A program made the position numbers and the translations under genes. A stretch of 57,978 nt of DNA from Oscillospiraceae bacterium (GTDB lineage Bacteria > Bacillota > Clostridia > Oscillospirales > Ruminococcaceae): contig WRKZ01000004.1 in NCBI GenBank assembly GCA_009777835.1, forward strand, positions 1 to 57,978, given 5' to 3'. A model generated the notes under the pieces. That model ran no database searches, had not been told where the DNA came from, and worked only from the letters and a program-made list of their open reading frames with translations. Within the stretch, counting starts at the first letter, position 1. Every line of letters starts with the position of its first letter. Shown one piece after another: positions 8,165 to 16,361 of the stretch.

Positions 8165-8926
8165 TCACACACGCTCTAAAACGTAATAAATCCTATCGGT
8201 ATCCGAAAAAGTCGAAGTCCCGCCGAGGGTGGTGTAATACTCATTAAAAGTCACCGAAAAACCACGTTCGGTAAACGAACGAAAGAGCGAATTATACTCC
8301 TCCTGCGTTCGGTAAATGACACTGTAGTCACTCTTCAACGCTTCCGACGGGAAATTCTTCAACGTAAGCCTTTGACCGACTCCACAAGGTTCCCATACAT
8401 AAATCACACAATCCCGCTCAAGGAAATCGGGCAATTTCGCGAAGACTTTTTCCAGAACATCATCGCAAATATACTGTAAGACACAAGTAATAATCACGCG
8501 ATTGAATTTCTTGAAACCTTCCGGGCAAGGCGAATCGACGAACTCCTGGAACGACATTCTCTCGAACTTAAAATCCCGGTCCGGTGAATCCTTGAATCTT
8601 TCACGGGCGGTCTCTACCATTTTCTGTGAGAAATCAACCCCGTGATAGTATTCGCATTTACCGATGACCTTTTCTGCCCACCGACCGATTCCGCAACCTA
8701 TATCAAGGACACGACTGTCGGGGGTAAGTTTCAGCCGCGGAAGCAGAATCTCCTCCTCAATTTTCATCTGCTCTTTGACTAATTCCGGGGCGTGGTCGTT
8801 CAGCAAAACCGAGGAATACATATTCTCGCCTTGTGCTTTTTCGGCACGTTTATCGTAAAAGCTCTGAATATCGCCCGAGTCGATATCAACGACCTCTCCG
8901 TAGATTCTGTTGTTACTGCTGTTCAT
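8165..8926 (-). CDS. Class I SAM-dependent methyltransferase
   Basis: 253 aa. The SAM-binding motif I is plain (RVLDIGCGIGRWAEKV), followed by YHGVDFSQKMVETARERF and a motif IV-like VIITCVLQYICDD. Its ATG directly follows the TAG of the small membrane protein, and it precedes the nucleotidyltransferase-aminotransferase by 46 nt. By position it may N- or O-methylate the head group or sugar of the surface polymer made by this operon (inference). There is no signal peptide or membrane segment. Confidence 0.85.
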   Translation of the reverse strand: MNSSNNRIYGEVVDIDSGDIQSFYDKRAEKAQGENMYSSVLLNDHAPELVKEQMKIEEEILLPRLKLTPDSRVLDIGCGIGRWAEKVIGKCEYYHGVDFSQKMVETARERFKDSPDRDFKFERMSFQEFVDSPCPEGFKKFNRVIITCVLQYICDDVLEKVFAKLPDFLERDCVIYVWEPCGVGQRLTLKNFPSEALKSDYSVIYRTQEEYNSLFRSFTERGFSVTFNEYYTTLGGTSTFSDTDRIYYVLERV

Positions 8927-9229
8927 CTAGCTTACCACCTGTTTTTCTTTTTCGGGTTCTGTTTCGGCGGTTGTTGATTCCGGTTTTGCCGAATTCTCCC
9001 GTTCGATTTTCTTCTGCAACCGCTTGACCTTTGCGTTTTTGAAGAACAGGATAATCTTCTGACGGAAAATCCCGAACACCAATCCCAGGGAAATCAATGC
9101 CCCCGCAACGATTTGTGTCACCATAGCAGTCGTTGACGGGTCGATGTACGCGCTAACGTTCGTGATGAAGAAGAACGCCGCTAAAATCACAAAGTATGTA
9201 TGTCGGAAAAGCTTTTTTATACCTTTCAT
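8927..9229 (-). CDS. Small membrane protein, first gene of the surface-polymer operon
   Basis: 100 aa. A hydrophobic N-terminal segment (TYFVILAAFFFITNVSAY) is followed by YIDPSTTAMVTQIVAGA and a second helix, then a basic stretch and an acidic, Ser/Thr/Glu-rich tail. The YIDP..(T/S) motif before a single helix is seen in small proteins near surface-polysaccharide and sulfatase-type genes, but no function is established. A strong GGAGG lies 7 nt before the ATG. Could be a membrane scaffold for the enzymes encoded downstream; that is only a guess from position. Confidence 0.75.
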   Translation of the reverse strand: MKGIKKLFRHTYFVILAAFFFITNVSAYIDPSTTAMVTQIVAGALISLGLVFGIFRQKIILFFKNAKVKRLQKKIERENSAKPESTTAETEPEKEKQVVS

Positions 9230-9271
9230 AATCAGACCTCCGAATTTCTTATTAAATTTAAATTGCTATAC

Positions 9272-9300
9272 AGTATATCATATTATCACGAATTTTGCAA
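9272..9300 (-). promoter_or_regulatory. Promoter of the surface-polymer operon
   Basis: Minus-strand TTGCAA (9300-9295) and TATACT (9277-9272) with a 17-nt spacer and a TGA just before the -10. Predicted start near 9265 gives a leader of about 35 nt. It diverges from the radA promoter, whose -35 starts 14 nt away. Confidence 0.8.
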
Positions 9301-9314
9301 GCCTTATTCGGTCA

Positions 9315-9343
9315 TTGACAAAATATAATTAAAATGTTAAAAT
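9315..9343 (+). promoter_or_regulatory. Promoter of radA
   Basis: TTGACA at 9315-9320 and TAAAAT at 9338-9343 with a 17-nt spacer; the leader to the ATG at 9424 is about 75 nt. Confidence 0.7.
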
Positions 9344-9423
9344 AGGGCAAAAAGAAATTTTCGGGGCATGTAACCCCTCTCTTTGAAAAAATCATGTAAA
9401 AATTACAAAAAAGGATATTTCTA

Positions 9424-10821
9424 ATGGCTAAAATTAAAATCGTATATGAATGTATAGAGTGCGGCAAACAGCACCCAAAATGGAACGGACAATGCTCGGT
9501 CTGCGGTGCATGGAACACCCTTGAAGAGGTCACGCCGTCTTCGTTTGACTTTTCGGTGGCTTCGGGAATCGCACGGATATCAGCAAACGCAAGTACGGTG
9601 ATTCCGTGTAAATTAGATGATATCGAAACAGCGGGCGAAGACAGAATCGACACCGGGACGGGCGAACTCAACCGGGTTTTAGGCGGCGGACTCGTCCGGG
9701 GTTCGGTGGTATTACTCTCCGGGGAACCGGGAATCGGCAAATCCACCCTGTTACTGCAAATCTGCAATTCCTGCGATTCCATGAAGCAGAATATCTTTTA
9801 CGTGACCGGGGAAGAAAGCCGAAGACAGATTAAAATCCGTGCCGACAGGCTCGGTATCGAATCCGATTCTTTGCTAATCGCGCAGAGTACCGATTTACCG
9901 GGAATAATCAATGCAATCGAAAAAGAAAAACCGGATTTAGTCATAATCGACTCAATCCAAACAATGAAAATCGATTCCGTCAGCTCCTCCCCCGGGAGCG
10001 TTACGCAAATCCGCGAATGTACAAATCTACTCACCCACGTCGCGAAAAACAGGGAAATCCCTATTCTTATAATAGGCCACGTTAACAAAGACGGCGGAAT
10101 AGCCGGGCCGAAAGTTCTCGAACATATCGTAGACACGGTTTTGTGTTTCGAGGGGGACAGACGGCTCTCCTACCGAATCCTTCGTGCGGTGAAAAACAGA
10201 TACGGTTCAACCAACGAAATCGGCGTGTTCGAAATGTGCGAAAACGGTCTGCGGGAAGTCGCGAATCCGTCGGCGATGTTACTTTCGGGGAGACCGAACG
10301 GCATTTCGGGAATAAGCGTTCTTTGCACGATGGAAGGGGCGCGCCCGATTCTCGCCGAAGTTCAGGCATTAGTGACAAAAAGCGGATTCACTTCTCCGCG
10401 TCGGGTGTCGGAAGGGTTTGATTATAATCGGCTTTGCTTGATTCTCGCCGTTCTCGAAAAACGAACGGGACTGTTTTTCGGGAGTTGCGACGTTTACATA
10501 AACGTAATCGGCGGATTATCCGCAAATGAGCCCGCCGCCGACTTGGCAATCGCGCTGGCATTGTATTCCGGGATTTGCGATGTAGCCATCCCCGAACCGT
10601 TGGCGGTGTTCGGCGAAATCGGTCTGGGCGGGGAAATCCGCAGCGTCGCCAACACCACCGAACGGGTTCGGGAATGTGAGCGTATGGGATTTAAATCCTG
10701 TATCATACCTAAATCCGCGTTGAAACAACTTAATAAAAGCACCGAATACTCCCTCAAAATAATAGGTGCCGCAAACCTCTCCCAAATGTTCAAAGGACTC
10801 GAAAGCCTGTCATCCTTATAA
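9424..10821 (+). CDS. radA: DNA repair protein RadA
   Basis: 465 aa, the normal family length. N-terminal C4 zinc finger (CIECGKQHPKWNGQCSVCG), RecA-like ATPase with Walker A GEPGIGKSTLL and Walker B-like DLVIIDSIQT, the RadA-specific KNRYG motif (usual form KNRFG), and a C-terminal Lon-like domain (GLSANEPAADLAIALAL, AVFGEIGLGGEIR). RadA drives branch migration in recombinational repair. An AAAGGA precedes the ATG. It is transcribed alone from its own promoter and followed by a separate XRE gene. Confidence 0.96.
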   Translation: MAKIKIVYECIECGKQHPKWNGQCSVCGAWNTLEEVTPSSFDFSVASGIARISANASTVIPCKLDDIETAGEDRIDTGTGELNRVLGGGLVRGSVVLLSGEPGIGKSTLLLQICNSCDSMKQNIFYVTGEESRRQIKIRADRLGIESDSLLIAQSTDLPGIINAIEKEKPDLVIIDSIQTMKIDSVSSSPGSVTQIRECTNLLTHVAKNREIPILIIGHVNKDGGIAGPKVLEHIVDTVLCFEGDRRLSYRILRAVKNRYGSTNEIGVFEMCENGLREVANPSAMLLSGRPNGISGISVLCTMEGARPILAEVQALVTKSGFTSPRRVSEGFDYNRLCLILAVLEKRTGLFFGSCDVYINVIGGLSANEPAADLAIALALYSGICDVAIPEPLAVFGEIGLGGEIRSVANTTERVRECERMGFKSCIIPKSALKQLNKSTEYSLKIIGAANLSQMFKGLESLSSL

Positions 10822-10846
10822 AGTAAGAAACGATAAGAAAAAACAC

Positions 10847-10875
10847 TTGCTTTTCATCAAGGTTTATGATATACT
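10847..10875 (+). promoter_or_regulatory. Promoter of the first XRE gene
   Basis: TTGCTT at 10847-10852 and TATACT at 10870-10875, 17-nt spacer, TGA immediately upstream of the -10. Predicted start is near 10882, with AAAGGA before the ATG at 10917. Confidence 0.75.
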
Positions 10876-10916
10876 GAATTACACCTTTACTTTACAATTC
10901 GAAAGGATTTACCGGT

Positions 10917-11264
10917 ATGGCAAAAGAAAAAGAAAAACCCGATATCCGTGATGATATTACTGTAAAATTTATAAGCCGGCGCGTTTCTGATTTGATAAAG
11001 TACGGTGACTTCTCGGCACGTCAATTAAGTGAAAAAATCGGGCGGAGCAAAAACTACATCACCAACATAATCGGCGGCTGGTCGTCGCCTTCGATTACTG
11101 ACCTGTTATTAATTTGTAAATGTTTCGAAATTTCTCCTAAAGATTTTTTTGATATAGAGTTCAGTATAAAAAAAGCACTCTTTGCCAAAAAGAACGAACC
11201 CGCGGCGAAAAAAAGCCCGAACAAACCTTCGCAGAGGGAGGCTTTCGACGGCTGTTTTCAGTAA
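10917..11264 (+). CDS. XRE-family helix-turn-helix regulator
   Basis: 115 aa. A single HTH lies at about residues 28-80: FSARQLSEKIGRSKNYITNI followed by SPSITDLLLICKCFEISPKDFF, which fits a Cro/C1-type helix-turn-helix with a short dimerisation helix. The N- and C-termini are Lys-rich and low complexity (KEKEKP, AKKSPNKPSQ). There is no ligand or peptidase domain. It sits between radA and a second XRE gene and has its own promoter. Its target is unknown. Confidence 0.82.
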   Translation: MAKEKEKPDIRDDITVKFISRRVSDLIKYGDFSARQLSEKIGRSKNYITNIIGGWSSPSITDLLLICKCFEISPKDFFDIEFSIKKALFAKKNEPAAKKSPNKPSQREAFDGCFQ

Positions 11265-11331
11265 AGAGAACGGTATTTTCCGGTTTTTCTCATAAATTTC
11301 AAAAAAATTTTAAAATTTTTCCAAAAAACGC

Positions 11332-11360
11332 TTGACAAGCGATTACATTACGTGTATAAT
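11332..11360 (+). promoter_or_regulatory. Consensus promoter of the second XRE gene
   Basis: TTGACA at 11332-11337 and TATAAT at 11355-11360 with a 17-nt spacer, preceded by an A/T-rich stretch like an UP element. The spacer itself contains GATTACATTACG, resembling the half-sites of the operator array downstream. The leader to the ATG is about 170 nt. Confidence 0.88.
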
Positions 11361-11406
11361 ATAACAATCGACCACAGAGAAAGTGCGATTAGGAATCGGT
11401 CAATAA

Positions 11407-11501
11407 TGTAACGACTTGATTGCGTTACGAAAATTAACCTACAATGTAACGAATTGCTTACGTTATGAAAATCTGTCAATAATGTAACAGTCGGTTACAT
11501 T
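11407..11501 (+). promoter_or_regulatory. Three tandem inverted-repeat operators (GTAAC boxes)
   Basis: Three dyads lie in the 5' leader of the second XRE gene. GTAACG-N9-CGTTAC is at 11408-11428, GTAACG-N9-CGTTAT at 11446-11466, and AATGTAAC-N5-GTTACATT at 11481-11501. Centres are about 38 and 35 bp apart. Related half-sites (TTACATTACG) sit in the promoter spacer at 11343-11352. The likely use is autoregulation by the XRE protein encoded next; an RNA-level role is also possible because all three are in the transcript. Confidence 0.75.
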
Positions 11502-11535
11502 CCGGAAAAACAAAAAAATGGAGGAAAGTCTAATC

Positions 11536-11928
11536 ATGGCAAAAGAAGTACAAGAAAAGGTAGAAGGCGTTGACGAAGGTCTACGCAAGAGGTTCAAGGA
11601 AGTCCGCGCAACCCTCGGTCTCACCCAAAGGCGATTCGCATCACGCATTGCAGTCTCGACGAGTTACGTCACGGGAATGGAACGCGGGAACAAGAAAATC
11701 AGCGAACGCACAATCCGTCAGCTCAGCAGAGAATTCGGCATAAACGAGCATTGGCTCGTAACCGGCGAAGGTGAAATGTACAGCGGCGATGATGATGACA
11801 GCTACCAAGCAGAACTTGTGAGTCTGTTCAGGTCGCTACATCCACAATGCCAAGAAGTTGCGTTACACCAACTCGCTGCTTTGGCTGATTTGGAAATGAA
11901 CAGAAGAGACTACTGGGATTACAGATAA
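11536..11928 (+). CDS. XRE-family repressor, probably autoregulated
   Basis: 130 aa. The N-terminal half is a clear Cro/C1-type HTH: RFKEVRATLGLTQRRFASRI, STSYVTGMERGNKKISERTI, LSREFGINEHWLVTGEGEMY. The HWLVTGEG turn is typical of phage-type repressors. The C-terminal 45 residues are acidic and helical, with a PxCQEVALHQLAALAD stretch that could dimerise. The start at 11536 is preferred because GGAGG (11520-11524) lies 11 nt upstream; an earlier ATG at 11518 overlaps that site. The consensus promoter and dyad array upstream suggest tight self-repression. Confidence 0.82.
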   Translation: MAKEVQEKVEGVDEGLRKRFKEVRATLGLTQRRFASRIAVSTSYVTGMERGNKKISERTIRQLSREFGINEHWLVTGEGEMYSGDDDDSYQAELVSLFRSLHPQCQEVALHQLAALADLEMNRRDYWDYR

Positions 11929-11973
11929 TCCCGCTTTACTTGGCAAGCTACGAGAGAATCTCCTGTAAAAATG

Positions 11974-12024
11974 CAACGAAACCGTCGGTATTCTAAACAG
12001 AATTCGACGGTCTCGTTGTTTTTT
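11974..12024. terminator. Bidirectional terminator
   Basis: A long imperfect hairpin (AACGA-A-ACCGTCG paired with CGACGGT-C-TCGTT, with an inner TATTCT/AGAAT stem) has a T-run on the plus side and an A-run on the other, so it can end both the XRE transcript and the convergent lipoprotein transcript. Confidence 0.85.
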
Positions 12025-12034
12025 CTCGCTATTC

Positions 12035-12922
12035 TCACTCTTCGAGCAATTCTGCAGCGGTTAAAGTTCCCCAATTTCCGCCACTCATTCTATTACTATT
12101 GATTAATCTAAACTCCGACAGTGTCGCTTTTACGTAGACTGTATCCGATTCGCTGAAAAGTTCCGGTTGCTCTTTCATAACATCATTCTCTTCATAATCG
12201 CCGAGTATAAAATATAACGCAGGACTCGCCTCGGCGTAATCGTCCGACCATTCAACGAAATAGTTGTAACTGTCGTAAGTCAACGGAAGCAATCCGTTAA
12301 CCGACTCCTTTGCTTCGAACAAAAGTGTCCCCGGCGCGAACATCTGCACTTCTCCTTCGGGGACTTTATAAAGCTCCCCCTTAAACACAGCCTCGCCCGT
12401 AAAAATCGCAAGAACATTAGTCAACTGCCACTCACCATCAATAAAATCGAAGCCTGCTTGTGTATCGCTAACCGTCATTCCGTTGATTTCCTGTCCTTCT
12501 GTTATCTTTTGATATGCCGAATACTCGTGCTTATTCATATCGGGCAAGAACCGCTCTTGCTCAAAGTCGAAATATTCCGGTGTGGTTCGTGAATCGAAGG
12601 ACGGCGCGTTCTCATCTGCAAATCCGATATAAGCGAATCCTCTGAACAGCGCAAAGCTCGGATTCCCGTCTTGGTCTGTTTGGAGATATTCGGGGTCACT
12701 CATACTCAAGGGAATCGTCTCACCCATGAAAACAACGTTTTGAGTTAAATCGACCGTTTCGGTGGTTTCGGCAGTTTCGGTGCTTGTCGCAGATGTAGAT
12801 GCAGACTCGCCCGTCTCGCTTGTTTTATCGTCACCTTCTTCGATTGAGCGTTGACACCCGCTCCCCAGAACAAGCGCACCGGCAAGTACGCATACGCTGA
12901 TTAGCTTTACCGTTTTTTTCAT
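12035..12922 (-). CDS. Hypothetical secreted lipoprotein
   Basis: 295 aa. The signal peptide ends in a lipobox (ALVLGSGC, Cys at about 23). A Ser/Thr/Glu-rich spacer (about residues 30-58) probably crosses the cell wall, followed by a folded domain from VVFMGETIPL to the end. I do not recognise the domain family. It contains several Tyr/Phe/Asp-rich strands and no obvious catalytic motif. It has its own sigma-A promoter and is the only gene of its transcript. The cell-surface location is supported; the function is unknown. Confidence 0.85.
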   Translation of the reverse strand: MKKTVKLISVCVLAGALVLGSGCQRSIEEGDDKTSETGESASTSATSTETAETTETVDLTQNVVFMGETIPLSMSDPEYLQTDQDGNPSFALFRGFAYIGFADENAPSFDSRTTPEYFDFEQERFLPDMNKHEYSAYQKITEGQEINGMTVSDTQAGFDFIDGEWQLTNVLAIFTGEAVFKGELYKVPEGEVQMFAPGTLLFEAKESVNGLLPLTYDSYNYFVEWSDDYAEASPALYFILGDYEENDVMKEQPELFSESDTVYVKATLSEFRLINSNRMSGGNWGTLTAAELLEE

Positions 12923-12955
12923 AAATCAATCCCTCGACTTTCTTGTTTTTGGTAG

Positions 12956-12984
12956 AGCATACCACACAAAACAAGAAATGTCAA
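12956..12984 (-). promoter_or_regulatory. Promoter of the lipoprotein gene
   Basis: Minus-strand TTGACA (12984-12979) and TATGCT (12961-12956), 17-nt spacer. The -35 lies only 16 nt beyond the sigF stop codon. Confidence 0.75.
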
Positions 12985-13000
12985 GGGATTTTTCATCAAA

Positions 13001-13720
13001 TCACAACAGCATTTTCCGTAGAGAATCAAGAATCTTACGTTCCCTTCTTGAGACTTGTACCTGCGACATTCCTAAAATCTCCCCCACCTCGCCTTGAGTT
13101 TTTTCACCCCAGTACCGCAAAACGATTAACTGTCTGTCATCGGGTGCAAGTGAAGTCAATGACTGTTTGAGTGCGAGCATTTCGACAAGTTTATTCTGGG
13201 GCGATTCTATAGGTACATCAAATTCGACCGAATCCTCATCGTCCCCGTCACCGAACGAACCCACCGTCAAAGACACCGGAGGAAGCCCCGCCGACAACGC
13301 CTCACTGACCTCGGCTACCGAAATGCCGAGAATCTCGCCGATATCCGAAAGCCGCGGTTCTTTTCCTTCTTTAATGAGCCGTTCTTGTATTCGCGCCGCT
13401 TTTAGGGAGAGTTCTTTCAATCCCCTGCTTACCTTGACCGCTCCGCCATCGCGAAACAGCCGCTTGATTTCGCCGAGGATTACCGGGACTGCATAAGTCG
13501 AGAACATTAAGCCGCGCTCAACATCGAAGTTGCGTGCGGCTTTAACCAAACCCACGCACCCTGCCGAGTACAGCTCCTCATATTCCACACCCCGCCCGCG
13601 GAATCGGTTCGCAAGCGAGTGAACCAAACCCAGATTACTCTCAATAAATCGGGCATCCTGCGTATATTGGACAGAAACACTGTCCTGTTGCTCACAACGC
13701 GCTGTTTCGAGTTTGTTCAT
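13001..13720 (-). CDS. sigF: RNA polymerase sigma-F factor (SpoIIAC)
   Basis: 239 aa, third gene of the spoIIA operon. Region 2 is seen in NLGLVHSLANRFRGRGVEYEE, LYSAGCVGLVKAARNFD and FSTYAVPVILGEIKRLFRD; region 4 carries the HTH TQGEVGEILGMSQVQVSRRE. This is the SigF/SigG-type sporulation sigma that starts forespore-specific transcription. Its ATG overlaps the spoIIAB stop (ATGA), so translation is coupled. The operon order AA-AB-sigF marks it as SigF and not SigG. Confidence 0.95.
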   Translation of the reverse strand: MNKLETARCEQQDSVSVQYTQDARFIESNLGLVHSLANRFRGRGVEYEELYSAGCVGLVKAARNFDVERGLMFSTYAVPVILGEIKRLFRDGGAVKVSRGLKELSLKAARIQERLIKEGKEPRLSDIGEILGISVAEVSEALSAGLPPVSLTVGSFGDGDDEDSVEFDVPIESPQNKLVEMLALKQSLTSLAPDDRQLIVLRYWGEKTQGEVGEILGMSQVQVSRRERKILDSLRKMLL

Positions 13721-14202
13721 ACCGATTGTTTGGTAACAAGGCGTTTACTCATGATTATGGTTGTTCCGCCCCCTATTTTACTGGAGACCTTCAGCTTATC
13801 CATGAAACTTTCCATAACCGCGAAACCCAGCCCTGCCCGTTCTCCTTCTGCACACGTAGTGAATAACGGTGTTTTCGCCTGTTCGATATCGGCGATTCCG
13901 CAACCCTTATCCCTAATCCGTATGTAGAACACGTTGTCGGGCAGATTGTCCGCACGATAATCCGACATAATCCGCGCAATGATTTCAATCTGCCCGACCG
14001 TATCGCCGGGATAAGCATGAACCACGCAGTTAGTCACCGCTTCGGATACAGCTGCTTTGATGTCGTTGATTTCCTCAATTGTCGGGTCAAGCTGGGATGC
14101 AAACGCCGATACCGCCACCCGCGCAAACGCTTCATTCTGCGAACGTGACGGAATAACCAGCCTGAATTGATTTTTTATAATCGACTTTGTTTTCGATTTC
14201 AT
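13717..14202 (-). CDS. spoIIAB: Anti-sigma F factor / serine kinase SpoIIAB
   Basis: 161 aa, GHKL ATPase fold: N-box EINDIKAAVSEAVTNCVVHAY, G1 box IRDKGCGIADI, and GERAGLGFAVMESFMD. It binds sigma-F and phosphorylates SpoIIAA. The start at 14202 has an AAAGG 13 nt upstream, and an ATGGTCATAAAATGA minicistron overlaps the start. A 115-nt gap with two hairpins separates it from spoIIAA, larger than the usual tight packing. The 3' end overlaps sigF. Confidence 0.93.
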   Translation of the reverse strand: MKSKTKSIIKNQFRLVIPSRSQNEAFARVAVSAFASQLDPTIEEINDIKAAVSEAVTNCVVHAYPGDTVGQIEIIARIMSDYRADNLPDNVFYIRIRDKGCGIADIEQAKTPLFTTCAEGERAGLGFAVMESFMDKLKVSSKIGGGTTIIMSKRLVTKQSV

Positions 14203-14247
14203 TTTATGACCATGCCTTTCTGCACCAACGTGCTATACTGCTTGTCG

Positions 14248-14288
14248 GACAAAAATCCCTGATTTTTGTCAATTCGCCCGATTGGGCG
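14248..14288 (-). other. Two inverted repeats between spoIIAA and spoIIAB
   Basis: A perfect 10-bp dyad (GACAAAAATC / GATTTTTGTC, 14248-14257 and 14261-14270, 3-nt loop) is followed by CGCCC/GGGCG at 14275-14288. Neither has a proper T-run on the minus strand, so attenuation, RNA processing or differential stability is more likely than full termination. Confidence 0.55.
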
Positions 14289-14317
14289 TTTTCTTCAACC
14301 TTGAACCTCCCAAACTT

Positions 14318-14617
14318 TTATTTAAGAATCAGCCCTGACAATCCCGCCATTTTGATGATTTTCTCAGCGTGACCGACAGCATTTTTGATGAAAAGTTTCC
14401 CGCCGAACCCATCAAGAACCCTCTTTCGCCCTAAAATCAAACCTATGCCCGAAGAATCCATGAACTTCACCCCCGCAAAATCCAGTATAAGAACCCGCGG
14501 CGTGGAATTTTCCAGAACAGCATCTATTTCGGAACGAATGTTTGCGGCGTTATGATGGTCAATGTCCCCTTTAATGTCCGCCGTGACGTGTTCGCCCGTG
14601 TTTTTGATTTCTACCAT
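14318..14617 (-). CDS. spoIIAA: Anti-sigma F factor antagonist SpoIIAA
   Basis: 99 aa, STAS domain. The phosphorylatable serine lies in VKFMDSSGIGLILGR, the family signature. Unphosphorylated SpoIIAA displaces sigma-F from SpoIIAB. It is the first gene of the operon and has a strong GGAGGTGA before the ATG. With SpoIIAB and SigF it makes the forespore switch complete in this window. Confidence 0.94.
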   Translation of the reverse strand: MVEIKNTGEHVTADIKGDIDHHNAANIRSEIDAVLENSTPRVLILDFAGVKFMDSSGIGLILGRKRVLDGFGGKLFIKNAVGHAEKIIKMAGLSGLILK

Positions 14618-14686
14618 ACGCTTTCACCTCCAAACGATACCCATATGAGAGCAGTATAGCTTGTCTTTTGTGAGAGATTTGTCGAA

Positions 14687-14715
14687 ATTCGGGGCGAAAT
14701 AAAAATAATTCCCTC
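14687..14715 (-). promoter_or_regulatory. Possible sigma-H-type promoter of spoIIA
   Basis: Minus strand: a GAGGGAATT element (14715-14707) and GAAT (14690-14687) with 13 nt between the RnAGGAwWW- and RnnGAATww-like boxes (consensus 11-12). The match is imperfect (one off in the -35, R missing in the -10). In Bacillus spoIIA is sigma-H dependent, which motivates the call. Confidence 0.35.
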
Positions 14716-14728
14716 AGGTATTACCCCC

Positions 14729-14757
14729 TTGACATAAGATGAAATTTCTGCTATACT
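14729..14757 (+). promoter_or_regulatory. Promoter of the DUF1538/PII-like pair
   Basis: TTGACA (14729-14734) and TATACT (14752-14757), 17-nt spacer, predicted start about 14764, some 40 nt before the ATG. Confidence 0.85.
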
Positions 14758-14804
14758 GTTTTTACAATATATAGAAGTAATATTTCACGGAAGGGAAATG
14801 GTGA

Positions 14805-16361
14805 ATGAGGAAAAATTTAATAGAAAAGATTAAAGAGTCCCTTGCGGCGATTATGCCGGTCACGTTAATTGTGCTGATTCTGACGGTATCGTTAGTACCG
14901 ATTACCGGCGAAATGTTTTTCATGTTCTTGATGGGTTCTATATTCTTAACGTTGGGAATCGGGTTGTTCACGTTGGGGGTTGACAATTCGCTCGTCATAA
15001 TGGGGGAAGAAATCGGTGCGAAAATAACAAAACTTAAAAAGTTATGGATTATCATACCCGCCATTTTTATTATAGGTTTGATTGTTGCCGTCACCGAACC
15101 CGACTTAAAAGTCATGGCAGAACAAGTCTCTTTCATAAACACGCGTATACTTACCTGGACTGTCGGTTCGGGGGTTGCGGTGTTCCTGGTTCTGGCATTT
15201 TTGCGGGTATTTTTCCAAATCCGAATATCGGTACTGCTTATTATAGTATTCATGGCAGTTTTCACCTTGGCGTTGTCCCCCCTCGTGCCGAATGACCTTA
15301 TCGCGATTATCTTCGACTCCGGCGGGGTTGCGACAGGGCCGGTAGTAGTTCCGTTTATAATGGCTATTGGACTGGGTCTGTCTTCGGTGCGCGGCGACAA
15401 GACTCAACAGGAAGACAGTTTCGGTTTAGTAGGGCTCTGTGCGGTCGGGCCGATTGCCGCCGCCGTGTTCCTGTTCATGTTTTCGAATACCGATGCCGAT
15501 ATAACAGCAGGGCTAATCGAAATAGAGGAATACGGCAACATCTCGGAAGTGTTCATGGAATTCGTAAGGGGATTCCCGGAGTTTGCATTCGAAAAAGCGG
15601 TGGCAATTCTTCCGATTGTCGCGCTGTTCCTGGTATTCAACTTCATTATATTAAAGCTCGAGAAAAAAACCATTATAAAAATCTTAATCAGCTTGGTCTT
15701 CACCTATGTAGGACTCGTACTCTTCTTTGTAGGGGTGAATGTAGGGTTCATGCCGGTCGGGCAATACCTCGGAAGTCGGCTTTCGAACGATTACCCCTGG
15801 CTCTTAATCCCGATTGGTATGGTAATCGGCTACTTCGTAGTAGCGGCGGAACCGGCGGTTCACGTCTTGAAACAGCAGGTAGAAACCATTACCGACGGTA
15901 AAATTTCCGGCAGAATGCTCGGAACCGGATTGGGAATCGGGGTTGCTTTCTCAGTGGGAATTGCTATGCTGCGGGTCGTCACCGGGATTTCGATTCTGTG
16001 GTTCTTGATTCCCGGCTACCTGTTCGCATTGGTGATGACTTTGTTCGTCCCGCCGATTTTCACCTCAATCGCATTCGACTCGGGCGCGGTGGCATCCGGC
16101 CCGGTAACGGTGACTTTTCTGCTTCCGTTAGCGTTGGGGGCTTGCGCGGGGGTCGGCGGAAACATGACCACCGACGCTTTCGGATTAATCGCAATGGTAG
16201 CAATGACCCCGCTGATTACAATCCAGTTATTCGGACTGGTGGCGTTACTCAAAGAGAAACGTACAGTCGAAGAAGTGCCGAACGTCACGAAATCGATTAT
16301 AGATGACGAATCCGACGATATAGTCGAATTGGAAACTAATGATGGAGGAAAACAAGATTGA
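14805..16361 (+). CDS. DUF1538 family multi-spanning membrane protein
   Basis: 518 aa, about 12 hydrophobic segments. It is an internal duplication: FDSGGVATGPVVVPF and FDSGAVASGPVTVTF recur about 265 residues apart, as do TEPDLKVMAEQV and AEPAVHVLKQQV. These mark the DUF1538 family, presumed ion or small-solute transporters. The last four bases overlap the start of a PII-like gene, so the pair is translationally coupled, as in other PII-gated transporters. The transported substrate is unknown. The C-terminal tail is acidic and cytosolic. Confidence 0.85.
   Translation: MRKNLIEKIKESLAAIMPVTLIVLILTVSLVPITGEMFFMFLMGSIFLTLGIGLFTLGVDNSLVIMGEEIGAKITKLKKLWIIIPAIFIIGLIVAVTEPDLKVMAEQVSFINTRILTWTVGSGVAVFLVLAFLRVFFQIRISVLLIIVFMAVFTLALSPLVPNDLIAIIFDSGGVATGPVVVPFIMAIGLGLSSVRGDKTQQEDSFGLVGLCAVGPIAAAVFLFMFSNTDADITAGLIEIEEYGNISEVFMEFVRGFPEFAFEKAVAILPIVALFLVFNFIILKLEKKTIIKILISLVFTYVGLVLFFVGVNVGFMPVGQYLGSRLSNDYPWLLIPIGMVIGYFVVAAEPAVHVLKQQVETITDGKISGRMLGTGLGIGVAFSVGIAMLRVVTGISILWFLIPGYLFALVMTLFVPPIFTSIAFDSGAVASGPVTVTFLLPLALGACAGVGGNMTTDAFGLIAMVAMTPLITIQLFGLVALLKEKRTVEEVPNVTKSIIDDESDDIVELETNDGGKQD

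Noticed and set aside
14250-14288. Possible terminator within spoIIA
   Set aside because: Stems are good but no T-run follows on the transcribed strand, so full termination is not supported.
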